From: Eretmocerus hayati
Taxonomy: Eukaryota > Arthropoda > Insecta > Hymenoptera > Aphelinidae
DNA length: 64,000 nt
Assembly (NCBI GenBank): GCA_029851415.1
Contig: CM056743.1
Span: 122,976,305-123,040,304, forward strand
Direction: 5' to 3'
The position numbers and the translations under genes were made by a program. Of the stretch, positions 12,076 to 20,812 are shown one piece after another. The notes beneath the pieces are model-generated. The model ran no database searches. It saw nothing but the letters and a program-made list of their open reading frames with translations, and was not told the DNA's origin. Within the stretch, counting starts at the first letter, position 1; each line of letters begins with the position of its first letter.

Positions 12076-12156
12076 ATGCCAGTCCTGGCGCATGCCAGTT
12101 CTGGCGCAACGGTTCTAGCGCAATGGGAAATAGCATGTATGCCAGTTCTGGCGCAC
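12076..12156. repeat. Terminal short repeats (left)
   Basis: Reiterations of GCCAGTTCTGGCGCA and variants, each near-palindromic (CCAGTTCTGG), lie just inside the terminus. Such subterminal motifs are often transposase or replication-protein binding sites; here that is inference. Mirrored at 22170-22250. Confidence 0.6.
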
Positions 12157-12167
12157 TGTTGTAGAAT

Positions 12168-12486
12168 TAACCCATAACCCATATCTGTGTAGAATTTCAT
12201 AACCCATAACCCATATCTGTGTAGAATTTCATAACCCATGACCCATATACGTGTAGATTTTTACAACCCATATCAGTGTAGATTTCCATAACCCATGTTT
12301 GTGTAGATTTTATAACCCATAACCCATATTTGTGTATATTTTACAACCCATAACCCATATTTGTGGAGATTTTCACAACCCATATCTGTGATAAAATTCC
12401 CCAACCCATCTTTGTGAAGTTTCTCATAACCCATATCTGTGATGGAATTTTCCTAACCCATATCCGAATGGACTACCACATAACCC
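12168..12486. repeat. AACCCATA minisatellite (left)
   Basis: About ten degenerate units built around ATAACCCATATCTGTGTAGA, spaced 20-40 bp. The core ATATGGGTTATG (other strand) also heads every 117-bp unit further in, so the two arrays share an ancestral word. Mirrored at 21840-22158. Confidence 0.7.
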
Positions 12487-12562
12487 ATGTCGGTAAGGCA
12501 GGTTGCCACCTTGCCTACTGTAGGTAAGGGGTACACTTGAGCCGATAAGGTAGTGATCTGCA

Positions 12563-12605
12563 TTACCATCAGATGGTAAGACACTGCTTTACCATCAGAT
12601 GGTAA
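12563..12605. repeat. Paired 17-bp palindromes (left)
   Basis: TTACCATCAGATGGTAA appears twice, 26 bp apart start to start. Each copy is a perfect inverted repeat around one central base. Mirror of 21721-21763. Confidence 0.7.
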
Positions 12606-12657
12606 CCGATCACAACATGTGCAGGACAAACAGCCTGTACGTCAAATGTTTTTTGAT

Positions 12658-12673
12658 GGCCCTGAAAAGGGCC
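12658..12673 (-). ncRNA. Histone-type mRNA 3' stem-loop after gene A (left copy)
   Basis: Read on the minus strand this is GGCCCTTTTCAGGGCC, identical to the right copy at 21653-21668 (discussed there). It begins 20 nt after the stop codon of the left gene A. Confidence 0.65.
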
Positions 12674-12693
12674 GATTGTACTCCCCGCTCCGC

Positions 12694-12906
12694 CTAGCAA
12701 TCTGGAACATCATTCCTCCTTGCAGGCCTTGATGTTGGCACCGGCTCAGGCCTAGTCGGGATCCTAAACCATGGTTCTCGAGGAGGTGGTGGTGGAGGTG
12801 ACTGGAACAACCTGACCTCGATGACCACCACCGGTTCCCGACGTCTCGGTTCTATGTCGATGATAGGCATCGATGGCAACTCGGTGCGGAGCTCTTGTTG
12901 ATCCAT
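12694..12906 (-). CDS. Gene A (left copy): 70-aa proline-rich protein
   Basis: Mirror copy of the gene at 21420-21632, differing at residue 22 (Arg here, Leu in the right copy). The start was chosen because TATA and initiator lie 52 and 20 bp upstream. The longer frame simply reads through the promoter. The protein is small and polar with the stretch SPPPPPPREPW at about residues 36-46, and has no membrane segment or recognised domain. Its message would end with the histone-type stem-loop at 12658-12673. Confidence 0.6.
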   Translation of the reverse strand: MDQQELRTELPSMPIIDIEPRRREPVVVIEVRLFQSPPPPPPREPWFRIPTRPEPVPTSRPARRNDVPDC

Positions 12907-12924
12907 TGTGAGCAAGCGATTGAA

Positions 12925-12996
12925 TGACACCCTGACGCTCGGTAGCCTTGCTTTATAGTCGAGCCCCCTCCATCGAGCCACCGCAACGCATGCGCA
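12925..12996 (-). promoter_or_regulatory. Promoter of gene A, left copy
   Basis: Mirror of 21330-21401. On the minus strand it reads TGCGCATGCG, then TATAAA 39 bp later, then the initiator TCATTC with its A about 32 bp from the start of the TATA box. Confidence 0.65.
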
Positions 12997-13024
12997 CTTT
13001 CTTTTGGGGCCCAGGGCCGCCTGT

Positions 13025-13513
13025 TCACTGGGTTGTCCAGTCATCCGAAAAGGAAATCCAGCAATCTAATTCCACGATTTCGATACCTAGCTCCCCCATC
13101 CGTGCATGATCATCTTTACCTATTCCGCACTCTTTCATCTTATCTACGCAGTCTTTCAACTTGCGTAAGAACGGTGTCTCCCATCGAACTAATCTCTGCA
13201 TGTACAGATTGACATCTGTGATGATGATCTCTGCATCTCTCTTGTAGTAGTACCCGGTGTCGAAATTATAGAAGAAATGATCATCAATCCATAAATTGCC
13301 ATCCACTGTGTTGAACTCGAGTTTCGCCGATTCTACACATCTCTCGCACGACTCCTCTTCATCGAAGAAATTAACGCTGACTGCTACCTCACCAGGCAAG
13401 AGCCTCCAATCTTCGGATACTGGATACCCTTTGCAGGACTGCAAGGTCTCCTTTCTTTCTGTACACCCATCTTCACCCAGAAAATGGATGCAGATATTGA
13501 ACGAGAAGCCCAT
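13025..13513 (-). CDS. Gene B (left copy): 162-aa protein of unknown family
   Basis: Mirror copy of the right-arm gene at 20813-21301, with Asp at residue 78 where the right copy has Asn. The longer 190-codon frame begins inside the promoter, and its extra N-terminus (MRRRRLDLWWGR) is translated TATA-region DNA. The ATG used here lies about 11 bp after the initiator. See the right copy for sequence features. Confidence 0.65.
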   Translation of the reverse strand: MGFSFNICIHFLGEDGCTERKETLQSCKGYPVSEDWRLLPGEVAVSVNFFDEEESCERCVESAKLEFNTVDGNLWIDDHFFYNFDTGYYYKRDAEIIITDVNLYMQRLVRWETPFLRKLKDCVDKMKECGIGKDDHARMGELGIEIVELDCWISFSDDWTTQ

Positions 13514-13523
13514 GACGACAGAA

Positions 13524-13606
13524 TGATCCGTCTGCGTGTCCGACCGAGCTTTATATGCCAATCGCCCCCACCACAAGTCGAGCCGCCGACGCCGCACGCA
13601 TGCGCA
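13524..13606 (-). promoter_or_regulatory. Promoter of gene B, left copy
   Basis: Mirror of 20720-20802: TGCGCATGCG box, TATAAA 51 bp later, and TCATTC initiator 31 bp after the TATA box. Confidence 0.65.
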
Positions 13607-13647
13607 TATCTTAATTACTTTAGCTCTGAGTGATTACTCATTCCTCT

Positions 13648-14136
13648 TCAATGGAATACTTTCGAGTAATCCGTGAACGAGATCCAGTCTTCCTTCACAA
13701 CTTCGATGCCTAGCACTTTCATGCATGAATGATCATCCTTCCCTATTCCATACTCTCTAATCTTCTCCACACAATCTCTCAACCTGCGCAAAAATGGTGT
13801 TTCATATCGATCTACTTTCTTGAAGTATAGATCAACATCTGGGATAATGAGTTTTGAATGTTCTTTGTAGTAGTAGCCTGTGTCGAAATTATAGAAGAAT
13901 TGAGTTTCAACCCATAAATTGCCATCTTTTGTACTGAACACAAATGTAGGTGATTCAATGCATTTCTCGCAATACCGCCCCTCATAGAAGAAGTGAACGC
14001 TGACTGTTGCTTCACCCGGTAAGATCTTCCAATCTTGAGATTCGAGACGCCCTTTGTAAGAGTACATGGTATCTTTCCTCATTGTGCGCCCATCTCGATC
14101 CAGAAAGTGAACGCAGATGTAGTATGAGCAACCCAT
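13648..14136 (-). CDS. Gene C (left copy): 162-aa paralogue of gene B
   Basis: Mirror copy of 20190-20678 with the same predicted protein; one silent difference lies in the coding region. The frame is open far upstream through the 117-bp repeats (432 codons), but the promoter elements place the mRNA start after the first in-frame upstream ATG, so the short form is preferred. See the right copy. Confidence 0.65.
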   Translation of the reverse strand: MGCSYYICVHFLDRDGRTMRKDTMYSYKGRLESQDWKILPGEATVSVHFFYEGRYCEKCIESPTFVFSTKDGNLWVETQFFYNFDTGYYYKEHSKLIIPDVDLYFKKVDRYETPFLRRLRDCVEKIREYGIGKDDHSCMKVLGIEVVKEDWISFTDYSKVFH

Positions 14137-14146
14137 GATGTCGGAT

Positions 14147-14229
14147 TGATCCATTTGTTTATTCAACCGGGCTTTATATGCCAGTCGCCCCCACCACAAG
14201 TCGAGCCGCCGACGCCGCACGCATGCGCA
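14147..14229 (-). promoter_or_regulatory. Promoter of gene C, left copy
   Basis: Mirror of 20097-20179: TGCGCATGCG, TATAAA 51 bp later, TCAAT initiator 31 bp after the TATA box. Confidence 0.65.
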
Positions 14230-14295
14230 TATCTCGAATTCTTGAGTGTGTGCTAGTGTAAGCCAGAATGGCTCAATGTCTGTGATCCATAACCC

Positions 14296-15177
14296 ATATT
14301 TCAAGGTCTTTTGGCCGTATCTCAGCGGATAATGCCCCGAGAGGCTCCGCGATGAGTGCATTGAGTTCCTCGTGGACCCCTCTTTCATTTCCCACTCTGT
14401 GCTCCATAACCCATATCTCAAGGTCTTTTGGCCGTATCTCAGCGGATAATGCCCCGAGAGGCTCCGCGATGAGTGCATTGAGTTGCTCGTGGACCCCTCT
14501 TTCATTTCCCATTCATTGCTCCATAACCCATATTTCAAGGTCTTTTGGCCGTATCTCAGTGAATAATGCCCCGGGAAGTCCCGCGATGAGTGTATTGAGT
14601 TCCTCGTGGACCCCTCTTCCATTTCCCATCCTGTGCTCCGTAGCCCATATTTCAAGGTCTTTTGGCCGTATCTCAGTGAATAATGCCCCGGGAGGCCCCA
14701 CGATGAGTGCATTGAGTTCCTCGTGGACCCCTCTTTCATTTCCCATTCTAAGCTCCATAACCCATATTTCAGGGTCTTTTGGCCGTATCTCACTGGATAA
14801 TGCCCCGAGAGGCTCCGCGACAAGTGCATTGGGTTGCTCGTGGACCCCCCTTCTATTTCCCATACCGTGCTCAATAACCCATATTTCGAGGTCATGTGGG
14901 CATATCTCGGTAGATAATGCCCAGAGAGGCTCCGCGATGAGTGCATTGAAACCCTCGTAGACCCCCTTCAATTTTCCATACTGTGCTCCATAACCCATAT
15001 TCCAAGGTCTTCTGGCTGTATCTTGGTAGACAATACTCAGAGAGGCCCCGCGACAAGTGCATATAACCCATATTTCAAAGTCTATAGGCCATATGCTGAG
15101 AGAGGCCCCCCCGGGATGAGCGCATTGTGTTCCTCGTGAACCCCGCTTACAATTTTTCATGCTGTGCTCCATAACCC
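14296..15177. repeat. 117-bp tandem array (left)
   Basis: Mirror of 19149-20030. Six units of 116-117 bp plus two shorter degenerate ones. Each carries CCATAACCCATATTTCAAGG and GGACCCCTCTTTCATTTCCC. A unit of 117 bp is exactly 39 codons, which keeps frames open on both strands and produces the long but artefactual ORFs across this stretch. Confidence 0.75.
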
Positions 15178-15656
15178 AACTCTCTCCATAACTCATAAAC
15201 CTCCGAAAGAAGGGTTGCTCCATAACCCAACTTGCTCCATAACCCATGTGTCTTCAAAAGAATGTTTTACTCCATAACCCAACTTGCTCTATAACCCACG
15301 TGTCTCCAAAAATGCAGGTTTTCCGGTAATGCAGGTTTCCTCCCTACCAACAGTCGGCAAAGTAGAGTCTCTTCCTCATCATCAAGAGTTGAGCGGAGGT
15401 GATGCAGGTATCATGACAACTACTCTCCCCAGGCCCCGATCTGCGGGACTCAAGGTCCGTAACTCAACGAATAAAACTAACTCACACGATTGAGCGTCAG
15501 CTATCGAATTCACGTCTAGTAGGCAGCCGTCCAGCGGCCAGATGCCAGCAGCCAGCAGCCAGGTGCAGGTGTCAAGTGGGGCAACTCATCCCGGTGCTCG
15601 CATCCTGATGCATGCGCTCCCCTCTAGCGGCCGGTTCTGATCATTCCCACGACGTG

Positions 15657-15941
15657 CCGGTACTCAGCTATACCGTACGGTATTCGACCGGTACTCGGCT
15701 ATACCGCGCGGTATTCGATTGGTATTCGATCGGTATTCGGCTATACCGCGCGTTATTCGATCGGTATTCGGCTATACCGCGCGGTATTCCGTCGGTATTC
15801 GGCTATACCGTGCGGTATTTGATCGGTATTCGGCTATACCGCGCGTTATTCGATCAGTATCCGGCTATACCGCGCGGTATTCCGTCGGTATTCGGCTATA
15901 CCGCGCGGTATTCGATCGGCATCCGGCTATACCGCGCGGTA
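15657..15941. repeat. 31-bp palindromic tandem array (left, about 9 units)
   Basis: Units of 31 bp contain ATACCGCGCGGTAT, a perfect 14-bp palindrome, linked by TCGATCGGTATTCGGCT-type spacers. The array sits at the inner end of the arm. The right arm has two more units. Confidence 0.75.
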
Positions 15942-16064
15942 CTCTATCGCTATTCTCTCCCTCAAATCATCCCGCAACTCGGGTCGAGAGTTAGAGTCCT
16001 TGGACTAAGTTTACCTCATCAACCGAGAGACGCTTGTCTAAGGGTTCATGTAAACATGAGTCGC

Positions 16065-17246
16065 TCAGCTCCCTATTTCTGGCTCCAGTTTGGACCAGTA
16101 GTATCTCCCATTATAATGACGCCTCCTGATACCTTGCATATATTGTATGGTCCGTGGGAGAGTCTCGTATGACGGAAGTCCTAATCGTCTGAATGATTGA
16201 CGTGCGAATGTGAGCAATAAATCTCTGTTCCTGGACCTCGAAGTTTGCTGACTCTTTCCCGAATAACCTTTGACTAGGCAAGGGACCCACGCTCCGGCCT
16301 TTGGGGCTCGGAAATCCATGTATGGAGAAGTTCCCCTATCGTATATTTCGTCTGTGGCGTCACCTGTCGCAGACCCTCTGGAGTAACAATGGGGTTGCCA
16401 ATGATCGCGAGTTAGCCATTGCTCACTGGACTCATTTTGTTTGGACTCCCAGTTATCAATGCATGGATTATCTGAGTCAGACTGTGAATCGTCCCTCGAA
16501 CTGAAAGGGTAGGATACTCGGGTACTTCCGGAATCATTCTGTGAACATGATATACTCTCTAGGTCTTCGTGCATACTGCTAGGGTCCGAAATATCAAAGC
16601 TAGGGTATGATTCCGCATTACCCTGTGAACTGGTGAGACCCGGATTGTCAGAACTTCTATCGAACATTGAATGACTCTCATTGCGACCCTCCTTAGGAGT
16701 AACACTGTCGACAGCTCCCTCTCTATTCGATGACTCGTGAGGAGACGATTCCACCGAACTCTTGGAATTCTCAACGATTACCGACTGGTTCTGATCACGA
16801 CTCTCTGGAGGCGCAACATTGCCAAGAGCTCCACTATTCTCTGCATTCTCATACGTAGACGGTTGTGTTCGTAAAATGAACTCTCCGGCATGGTTGTGAT
16901 CGCCAACGCTGACCAGATTCGTTCCCCGAGTCACTGCTGTACTTCGACATTTGGTCTTATAGTATGCATGGCATTTCCATCGAACTGTACCGTCTCGATG
17001 GACTTTCTCTCGGTTAAAATGACTCCCATTCACTACAAGTTGATCCTTGCCAAGACGATTCTTGATGAATTTCATCGATTCATCGATCTCTTCTGCCTGT
17101 GGAGGCTCCTCATTTCCACCCGGTACTCGGACCTGATTCGATTTGCTCAAGTCCCCTCGATATGAGGGCTCCTCGCGTAGAAGCTGCAGTTTCTTCTTCA
17201 CCGCCATAGCAGCTCTCTCGAGAGCTTCCTCGAAGTTCTCACCCAT
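16065..17246 (-). CDS. FLYWCH-type zinc-finger protein (393 aa)
   Basis: Seen: residues 1-55 are charged and helical in composition. Residues 58-121 fit a FLYWCH finger, with Phe60, Phe77, Trp90, Cys92, Cys100, His117 and His119 in the expected C-x7-C-x16-H-x-H spacing. Residues 125-290 are Ser/Asn/Glu-rich and probably disordered. The basic C-terminus (about 325-390) contains RRRHYNGRYYW. Known: FLYWCH fingers bind DNA and occur in transposase-like and insect transcription factors such as mod(mdg4). Inferred: a DNA-binding regulator or terminus-binding protein of the element. The ATG at 17246 follows a TATA box and initiator at 17266-17306. The gene lies 85 bp downstream of the DUF8207-like gene on the same strand, in the single-copy centre. 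The C-terminus shows no recognisable domain. Confidence 0.75.
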   Translation of the reverse strand: MGENFEEALERAAMAVKKKLQLLREEPSYRGDLSKSNQVRVPGGNEEPPQAEEIDESMKFIKNRLGKDQLVVNGSHFNREKVHRDGTVRWKCHAYYKTKCRSTAVTRGTNLVSVGDHNHAGEFILRTQPSTYENAENSGALGNVAPPESRDQNQSVIVENSKSSVESSPHESSNREGAVDSVTPKEGRNESHSMFDRSSDNPGLTSSQGNAESYPSFDISDPSSMHEDLESISCSQNDSGSTRVSYPFSSRDDSQSDSDNPCIDNWESKQNESSEQWLTRDHWQPHCYSRGSATGDATDEIYDRGTSPYMDFRAPKAGAWVPCLVKGYSGKSQQTSRSRNRDLLLTFARQSFRRLGLPSYETLPRTIQYMQGIRRRHYNGRYYWSKLEPEIGS

Positions 17247-17265
17247 GTCGTCAGCTTAACTGCTC

Positions 17266-17306
17266 AATGAGTAATGTTCCTCTGGTCATTCTTATCTGTA
17301 TTTATA
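17266..17306 (-). promoter_or_regulatory. Promoter of the FLYWCH gene
   Basis: On the minus strand TATAAATA starts at 17306, and TCATTG, an initiator-like motif, follows about 38 bp later at 17265-17270. The predicted leader is about 20 nt. It lies in the 85-bp gap after the DUF8207-like stop codon, so the FLYWCH gene appears to have its own promoter. Confidence 0.5.
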
Positions 17307-17331
17307 CTAAATCTTGCTCAAGAATACTAAT

Positions 17332-18279
17332 TCAAGAGTAAGTTGTACTTATGTAGCCCGCCAGATACAAAGATTCTAAGATAGCTCTTATCTCATCATC
17401 GTTATTTCGATTACCAGCTGACTTTTCATCAATTAGACCCCGAAGTCTGTCGACTATCTTATTCGGATCATCCCAATATATAGTGATCAACCCACTCGCC
17501 AGTGATCCGCCTCGTTTATCCACGTCAAATAGTGGCGCGATTATGTTCTGGAATTTTCGGCTCTTGCTCTTGCGCAGTTCTCCATCGTGCACGAATCTTT
17601 TACGGTGAACATGCGAGACATCCAAGATTTTGCGATAGTTTCTCATATCTTCCTCAGATATCACATTTTGATCTGGGGATCTTTTGAAGATCAATTCAAG
17701 CAAACCAGTTGTGGTTGGGAACCGGTGGTTATCTACTGTGATATAGTCATTGGTTAGCTGTACTCGAGATTTACCGATTCCCAAGGAATTCCCATTCCGT
17801 CTGACTCCATATATCCTATCAAGATTACGATCATCCCTACGCAGGGTAGATAAGTAGTATTCGGGCTCGCTAAGTTCATCATCAGCCGTCTCGAATGAAG
17901 CAACCGAAGAATTTTGACTCTCGATATCCTCTGGAACGCTCCGATTCATTAAAGTCTCGTCGCCTATATACGAGGCCTTGACCGAATCGTCCAGTTGTCC
18001 GAATTCTTTCTGGAGATCCCGGTGGTTTTCTTGATGGGCTATGATTTTTTCGAGTGGATCAGTAATGGGCTTGAATGTATCACTCATGTTTTTCTCAAAC
18101 TCAGCTTGTTGGCGCTGCATCGCCACATATTTTCGTTTGAGAGCTCGTTTGGCTTTCATGAGCTTGACGAGTTCATCTCTTTGATTGATATAGTCCTCCA
18201 TGTCCGCGGTTTGACGTGCTCTGATTGACTGGAGTACCTCCCTAGGAATCATCCCTTTTATATCAGAGTTCCTGACCAT
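17332..18279 (-). CDS. DUF8207-like protein (315 aa), Polinton-associated family
   Basis: Seen: an N-terminal helical region (residues 10-95: IPREVLQSIR, KRALKRKYVAM, TFKPITDPLEKII), an acidic linker (105-145), YGVRR at 157-161, then TTGLLELIFKRSPD (190-203), NYRKILDVSHVHRK (214-227) and IYWDDPNKIVDRLRGLI (267-283). Known, from memory: this combination (IPR..., GVR, TTGL.ELIFK..PD, NY..IL, WDDPNELVDRL, AGN...NEI..I) marks an uncharacterised arthropod family I believe is DUF8207, abundant in insect genomes in mobile contexts. Start: the first ATG after the 31-bp array; the longer 460-codon frame reads through the repeats. A second ATG ten codons later matches where relatives usually begin. Function is unknown. 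Confidence 0.75.
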   Translation of the reverse strand: MVRNSDIKGMIPREVLQSIRARQTADMEDYINQRDELVKLMKAKRALKRKYVAMQRQQAEFEKNMSDTFKPITDPLEKIIAHQENHRDLQKEFGQLDDSVKASYIGDETLMNRSVPEDIESQNSSVASFETADDELSEPEYYLSTLRRDDRNLDRIYGVRRNGNSLGIGKSRVQLTNDYITVDNHRFPTTTGLLELIFKRSPDQNVISEEDMRNYRKILDVSHVHRKRFVHDGELRKSKSRKFQNIIAPLFDVDKRGGSLASGLITIYWDDPNKIVDRLRGLIDEKSAGNRNNDDEIRAILESLYLAGYISTTYS

Positions 18280-18322
18280 TCGTGATGACTCAAACCAGGA
18301 TACCGATCGAGTACTAATCGAA

Positions 18323-18669
18323 TACCGCGCGGTATAGCCGGATGCCGATCGAATACCGCGCGGTATAGCCGAATACCGACGGAATACCGCGCGGTATAGC
18401 CGAATACCGATCAAATACCGCACGGTATAGCCGAATACCGACGGAATACCGCGCGGTATAGCCGGATACCGATCGAATAACGCGCGGTATAGCCGAATAC
18501 CGATCAAATACCGCACGGTATAGCCGAATACCGACGGAATACCGCGCGGTATAGCCGAATACCGATCGAATAACGCGCGGTATAGCCGAATACCGATCGA
18601 ATACCAATCGAATACCGCGCGGTATAGCCGAGTACCGGTCGAATACCGTACGGTATAGCTGAGTACCGG
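18323..18669. repeat. 31-bp palindromic tandem array (right, about 11 units)
   Basis: Same array as 15657-15941 with two extra units, accounting exactly for the 62-bp difference in arm length. Each unit carries the 14-bp palindrome ATACCGCGCGGTAT or a one-base variant. It lies directly upstream of the DUF8207-like start codon at 18279, so it could serve as regulatory or replication-protein sites for the centre genes. The long frames with YRAVFDRYSAIPR repeats are translated repeat. Confidence 0.75.
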
Positions 18670-19148
18670 CACGTCGTGGGAATGATCAGAACCGGCCGCT
18701 AGAGGGGAGCGCATGCATCAGGATGCGAGCACCGGGATGAGTTGCCCCACTTGACACCTGCACCTGGCTGCTGGCTGCTGGCATCTGGCCGCTGGACGGC
18801 TGCCTACTAGACGTGAATTCGATAGCTGACGCTCAATCGTGTGAGTTAGTTTTATTCGTTGAGTTACGGACCTTGAGTCCCGCAGATCGGGGCCTGGGGA
18901 GAGTAGTTGTCATGATACCTGCATCACCTCCGCTCAACTCTTGATGATGAGGGAGAGACTCTACTTTGCCGACTGTTGGTAGGGAGGAAACCTGCATTAC
19001 CGGAAAACCTGCATTTTTGGAGACACGTGGGTTATAGAGCAAGTTGGGTTATGGAGTAAAACATTCTTTTGAAGACACATGGGTTATGGAGCAAGTTGGG
19101 TTATGGAGCAACCCTTCTTTCGGAGGTTTATGAGTTATGGAGAGAGTT

Positions 19149-20030
19149 GGGTTATGGAGCACAGCATGAAAAATTGTAAGCGGGGTTCACGAGGAACACA
19201 ATGCGCTCATCCCGGGGGGGCCTCTCTCAGCATATGGCCTATAGACTTTGAAATATGGGTTATATGCACTTGTCGCGGGGCCTCTCTGAGTATTGTCTAC
19301 CAAGATACAGCCAGAAGACCTTGGAATATGGGTTATGGAGCACAGTATGGAAAATTGAAGGGGGTCTACGAGGGTTTCAATGCACTCATCGCGGAGCCTC
19401 TCTGGGCATTATCTACCGAGATATGCCCACATGACCTCGAAATATGGGTTATTGAGCACGGTATGGGAAATAGAAGGGGGGTCCACGAGCAACCCAATGC
19501 ACTTGTCGCGGAGCCTCTCGGGGCATTATCCAGTGAGATACGGCCAAAAGACCCTGAAATATGGGTTATGGAGCTTAGAATGGGAAATGAAAGAGGGGTC
19601 CACGAGGAACTCAATGCACTCATCGTGGGGCCTCCCGGGGCATTATTCACTGAGATACGGCCAAAAGACCTTGAAATATGGGCTACGGAGCACAGGATGG
19701 GAAATGGAAGAGGGGTCCACGAGGAACTCAATACACTCATCGCGGGACTTCCCGGGGCATTATTCACTGAGATACGGCCAAAAGACCTTGAAATATGGGT
19801 TATGGAGCAATGAATGGGAAATGAAAGAGGGGTCCACGAGCAACTCAATGCACTCATCGCGGAGCCTCTCGGGGCATTATCCGCTGAGATACGGCCAAAA
19901 GACCTTGAGATATGGGTTATGGAGCACAGAGTGGGAAATGAAAGAGGGGTCCACGAGGAACTCAATGCACTCATCGCGGAGCCTCTCGGGGCATTATCCG
20001 CTGAGATACGGCCAAAAGACCTTGAAATAT
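19149..20030. repeat. 117-bp tandem array (right)
   Basis: Units start at GGGTTATGGAGCA: 19149, 19256, 19330, 19446, 19563, 19680, 19797, 19914, ending at 20030. The last six are 116-117 bp. Because the unit is 39 codons long, translations repeat every 39 residues in several frames on both strands, which argues against coding. The array ends in the gene C promoter region. Confidence 0.75.
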
Positions 20031-20096
20031 GGGTTATGGATCACAGACATTGAGCCATTCTGGCTTACACTAGCACACACTCAAGAATTCGAGATA

Positions 20097-20179
20097 TGCG
20101 CATGCGTGCGGCGTCGGCGGCTCGACTTGTGGTGGGGGCGACTGGCATATAAAGCCCGGTTGAATAAACAAATGGATCA
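20097..20179 (+). promoter_or_regulatory. Promoter of gene C (right copy)
   Basis: TGCGCATGCG at 20097-20106 (11 of 12 bases of the NRF-1 site YGCGCAYGCGCR), TATAAA at 20148-20153, and TCAAT initiator with its A at 20179, 31 bp from the TATA start. The 57 bp from the box through the TATA differ from the gene B promoter at only one position. Confidence 0.7.
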
Positions 20180-20189
20180 ATCCGACATC

Positions 20190-20678
20190 ATGGGTTGCTC
20201 ATACTACATCTGCGTTCACTTTCTGGATCGAGATGGGCGCACAATGAGGAAAGATACCATGTACTCTTACAAAGGGCGTCTCGAATCTCAAGATTGGAAG
20301 ATCTTACCGGGTGAAGCGACAGTCAGCGTTCACTTCTTCTATGAGGGGCGGTATTGCGAGAAATGCATTGAATCACCTACATTTGTGTTCAGTACAAAAG
20401 ATGGCAATTTATGGGTTGAAACTCAATTCTTCTATAATTTCGACACAGGCTACTACTACAAAGAACATTCAAAACTCATTATCCCAGATGTTGATCTATA
20501 CTTCAAGAAAGTAGATCGATATGAAACACCATTTTTGCGCAGGTTGAGAGATTGTGTGGAGAAGATTAGAGAGTATGGAATAGGGAAGGATGATCATTCA
20601 TGCATGAAAGTGCTAGGCATCGAAGTTGTGAAGGAAGACTGGATCTCGTTCACGGATTACTCGAAAGTATTCCATTGA
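20190..20678 (+). CDS. Gene C: 162-aa paralogue of gene B, unknown family
   Basis: I do not recognise this protein. It aligns with gene B without gaps for about 149 residues. Shared motifs are ICVHFL near the N-terminus, WKILPGE (36-42), a CEKC pair (56-59), DGNLW (71-75), FYNFDTGYYYK (81-91), YETPFLRRL (111-119), GIGKDDH (130-136) and WISF (151-154). There is no signal peptide or membrane segment. The start at 20190 lies 11 nt after the predicted mRNA start; an in-frame ATG at 20172 would be upstream of it. The CxxC pair may bind metal with other Cys or His residues, which is inference. Gene B follows 134 bp downstream with its own promoter. Confidence 0.7.
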   Translation: MGCSYYICVHFLDRDGRTMRKDTMYSYKGRLESQDWKILPGEATVSVHFFYEGRYCEKCIESPTFVFSTKDGNLWVETQFFYNFDTGYYYKEHSKLIIPDVDLYFKKVDRYETPFLRRLRDCVEKIREYGIGKDDHSCMKVLGIEVVKEDWISFTDYSKVFH

Positions 20679-20719
20679 AGAGGAATGAGTAATCACTCAG
20701 AGCTAAAGTAATTAAGATA

Positions 20720-20802
20720 TGCGCATGCGTGCGGCGTCGGCGGCTCGACTTGTGGTGGGGGCGATTGGCATATAAAGCTCGGTCGGACACGCAGACGGAT
20801 CA
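20720..20802 (+). promoter_or_regulatory. Promoter of gene B (right copy)
   Basis: TGCGCATGCG at 20720-20729, TATAAA at 20771-20776, TCATTC initiator at 20800-20805 with its A at 20802 (31 bp from the TATA start). Predicted leader about 11 nt. Confidence 0.7.
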
Positions 20803-20812
20803 TTCTGTCGTC

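Larger units (their letters stand above)
12064..15941. repeat. Left terminal inverted repeat (3.9 kb)
   Basis: Reverse complement of 18323-22262 apart from two missing 31-bp units and a few substitutions I could see: one changes residue 22 of gene A, one changes residue 78 of gene B, one is silent in gene C, and one lies near 15370. The inner boundary is where the last shared ACCGCGCGGTA at 15931-15941 gives way to unrelated sequence. Confidence 0.85.

Noticed and set aside
12168..12486. Telomere-like GGGTTA repeats
   Set aside because: Units are 20-40 bp, irregular and internal to a transposon arm; not a telomeric array.
14273..15247. Long ORFs (202-432 codons) over the 117-bp array in both arms
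   Set aside because: The unit is a multiple of three, so frames stay open on both strands. The repeated peptides have no independent support. Only the promoter-anchored 162-aa part is kept.
15657..15941. CRISPR-like repeat-spacer array
   Set aside because: Units are contiguous 31-bp tandem repeats with no unique spacers, in a eukaryotic transposon.
15612..16172. 186-codon plus-strand ORF with YRAVFDRYSAIPR repeats, and the matching N-terminus of the 460-codon ORF
   Set aside because: Translation of the 31-bp palindromic array. No start context, and the array differs in copy number between arms.
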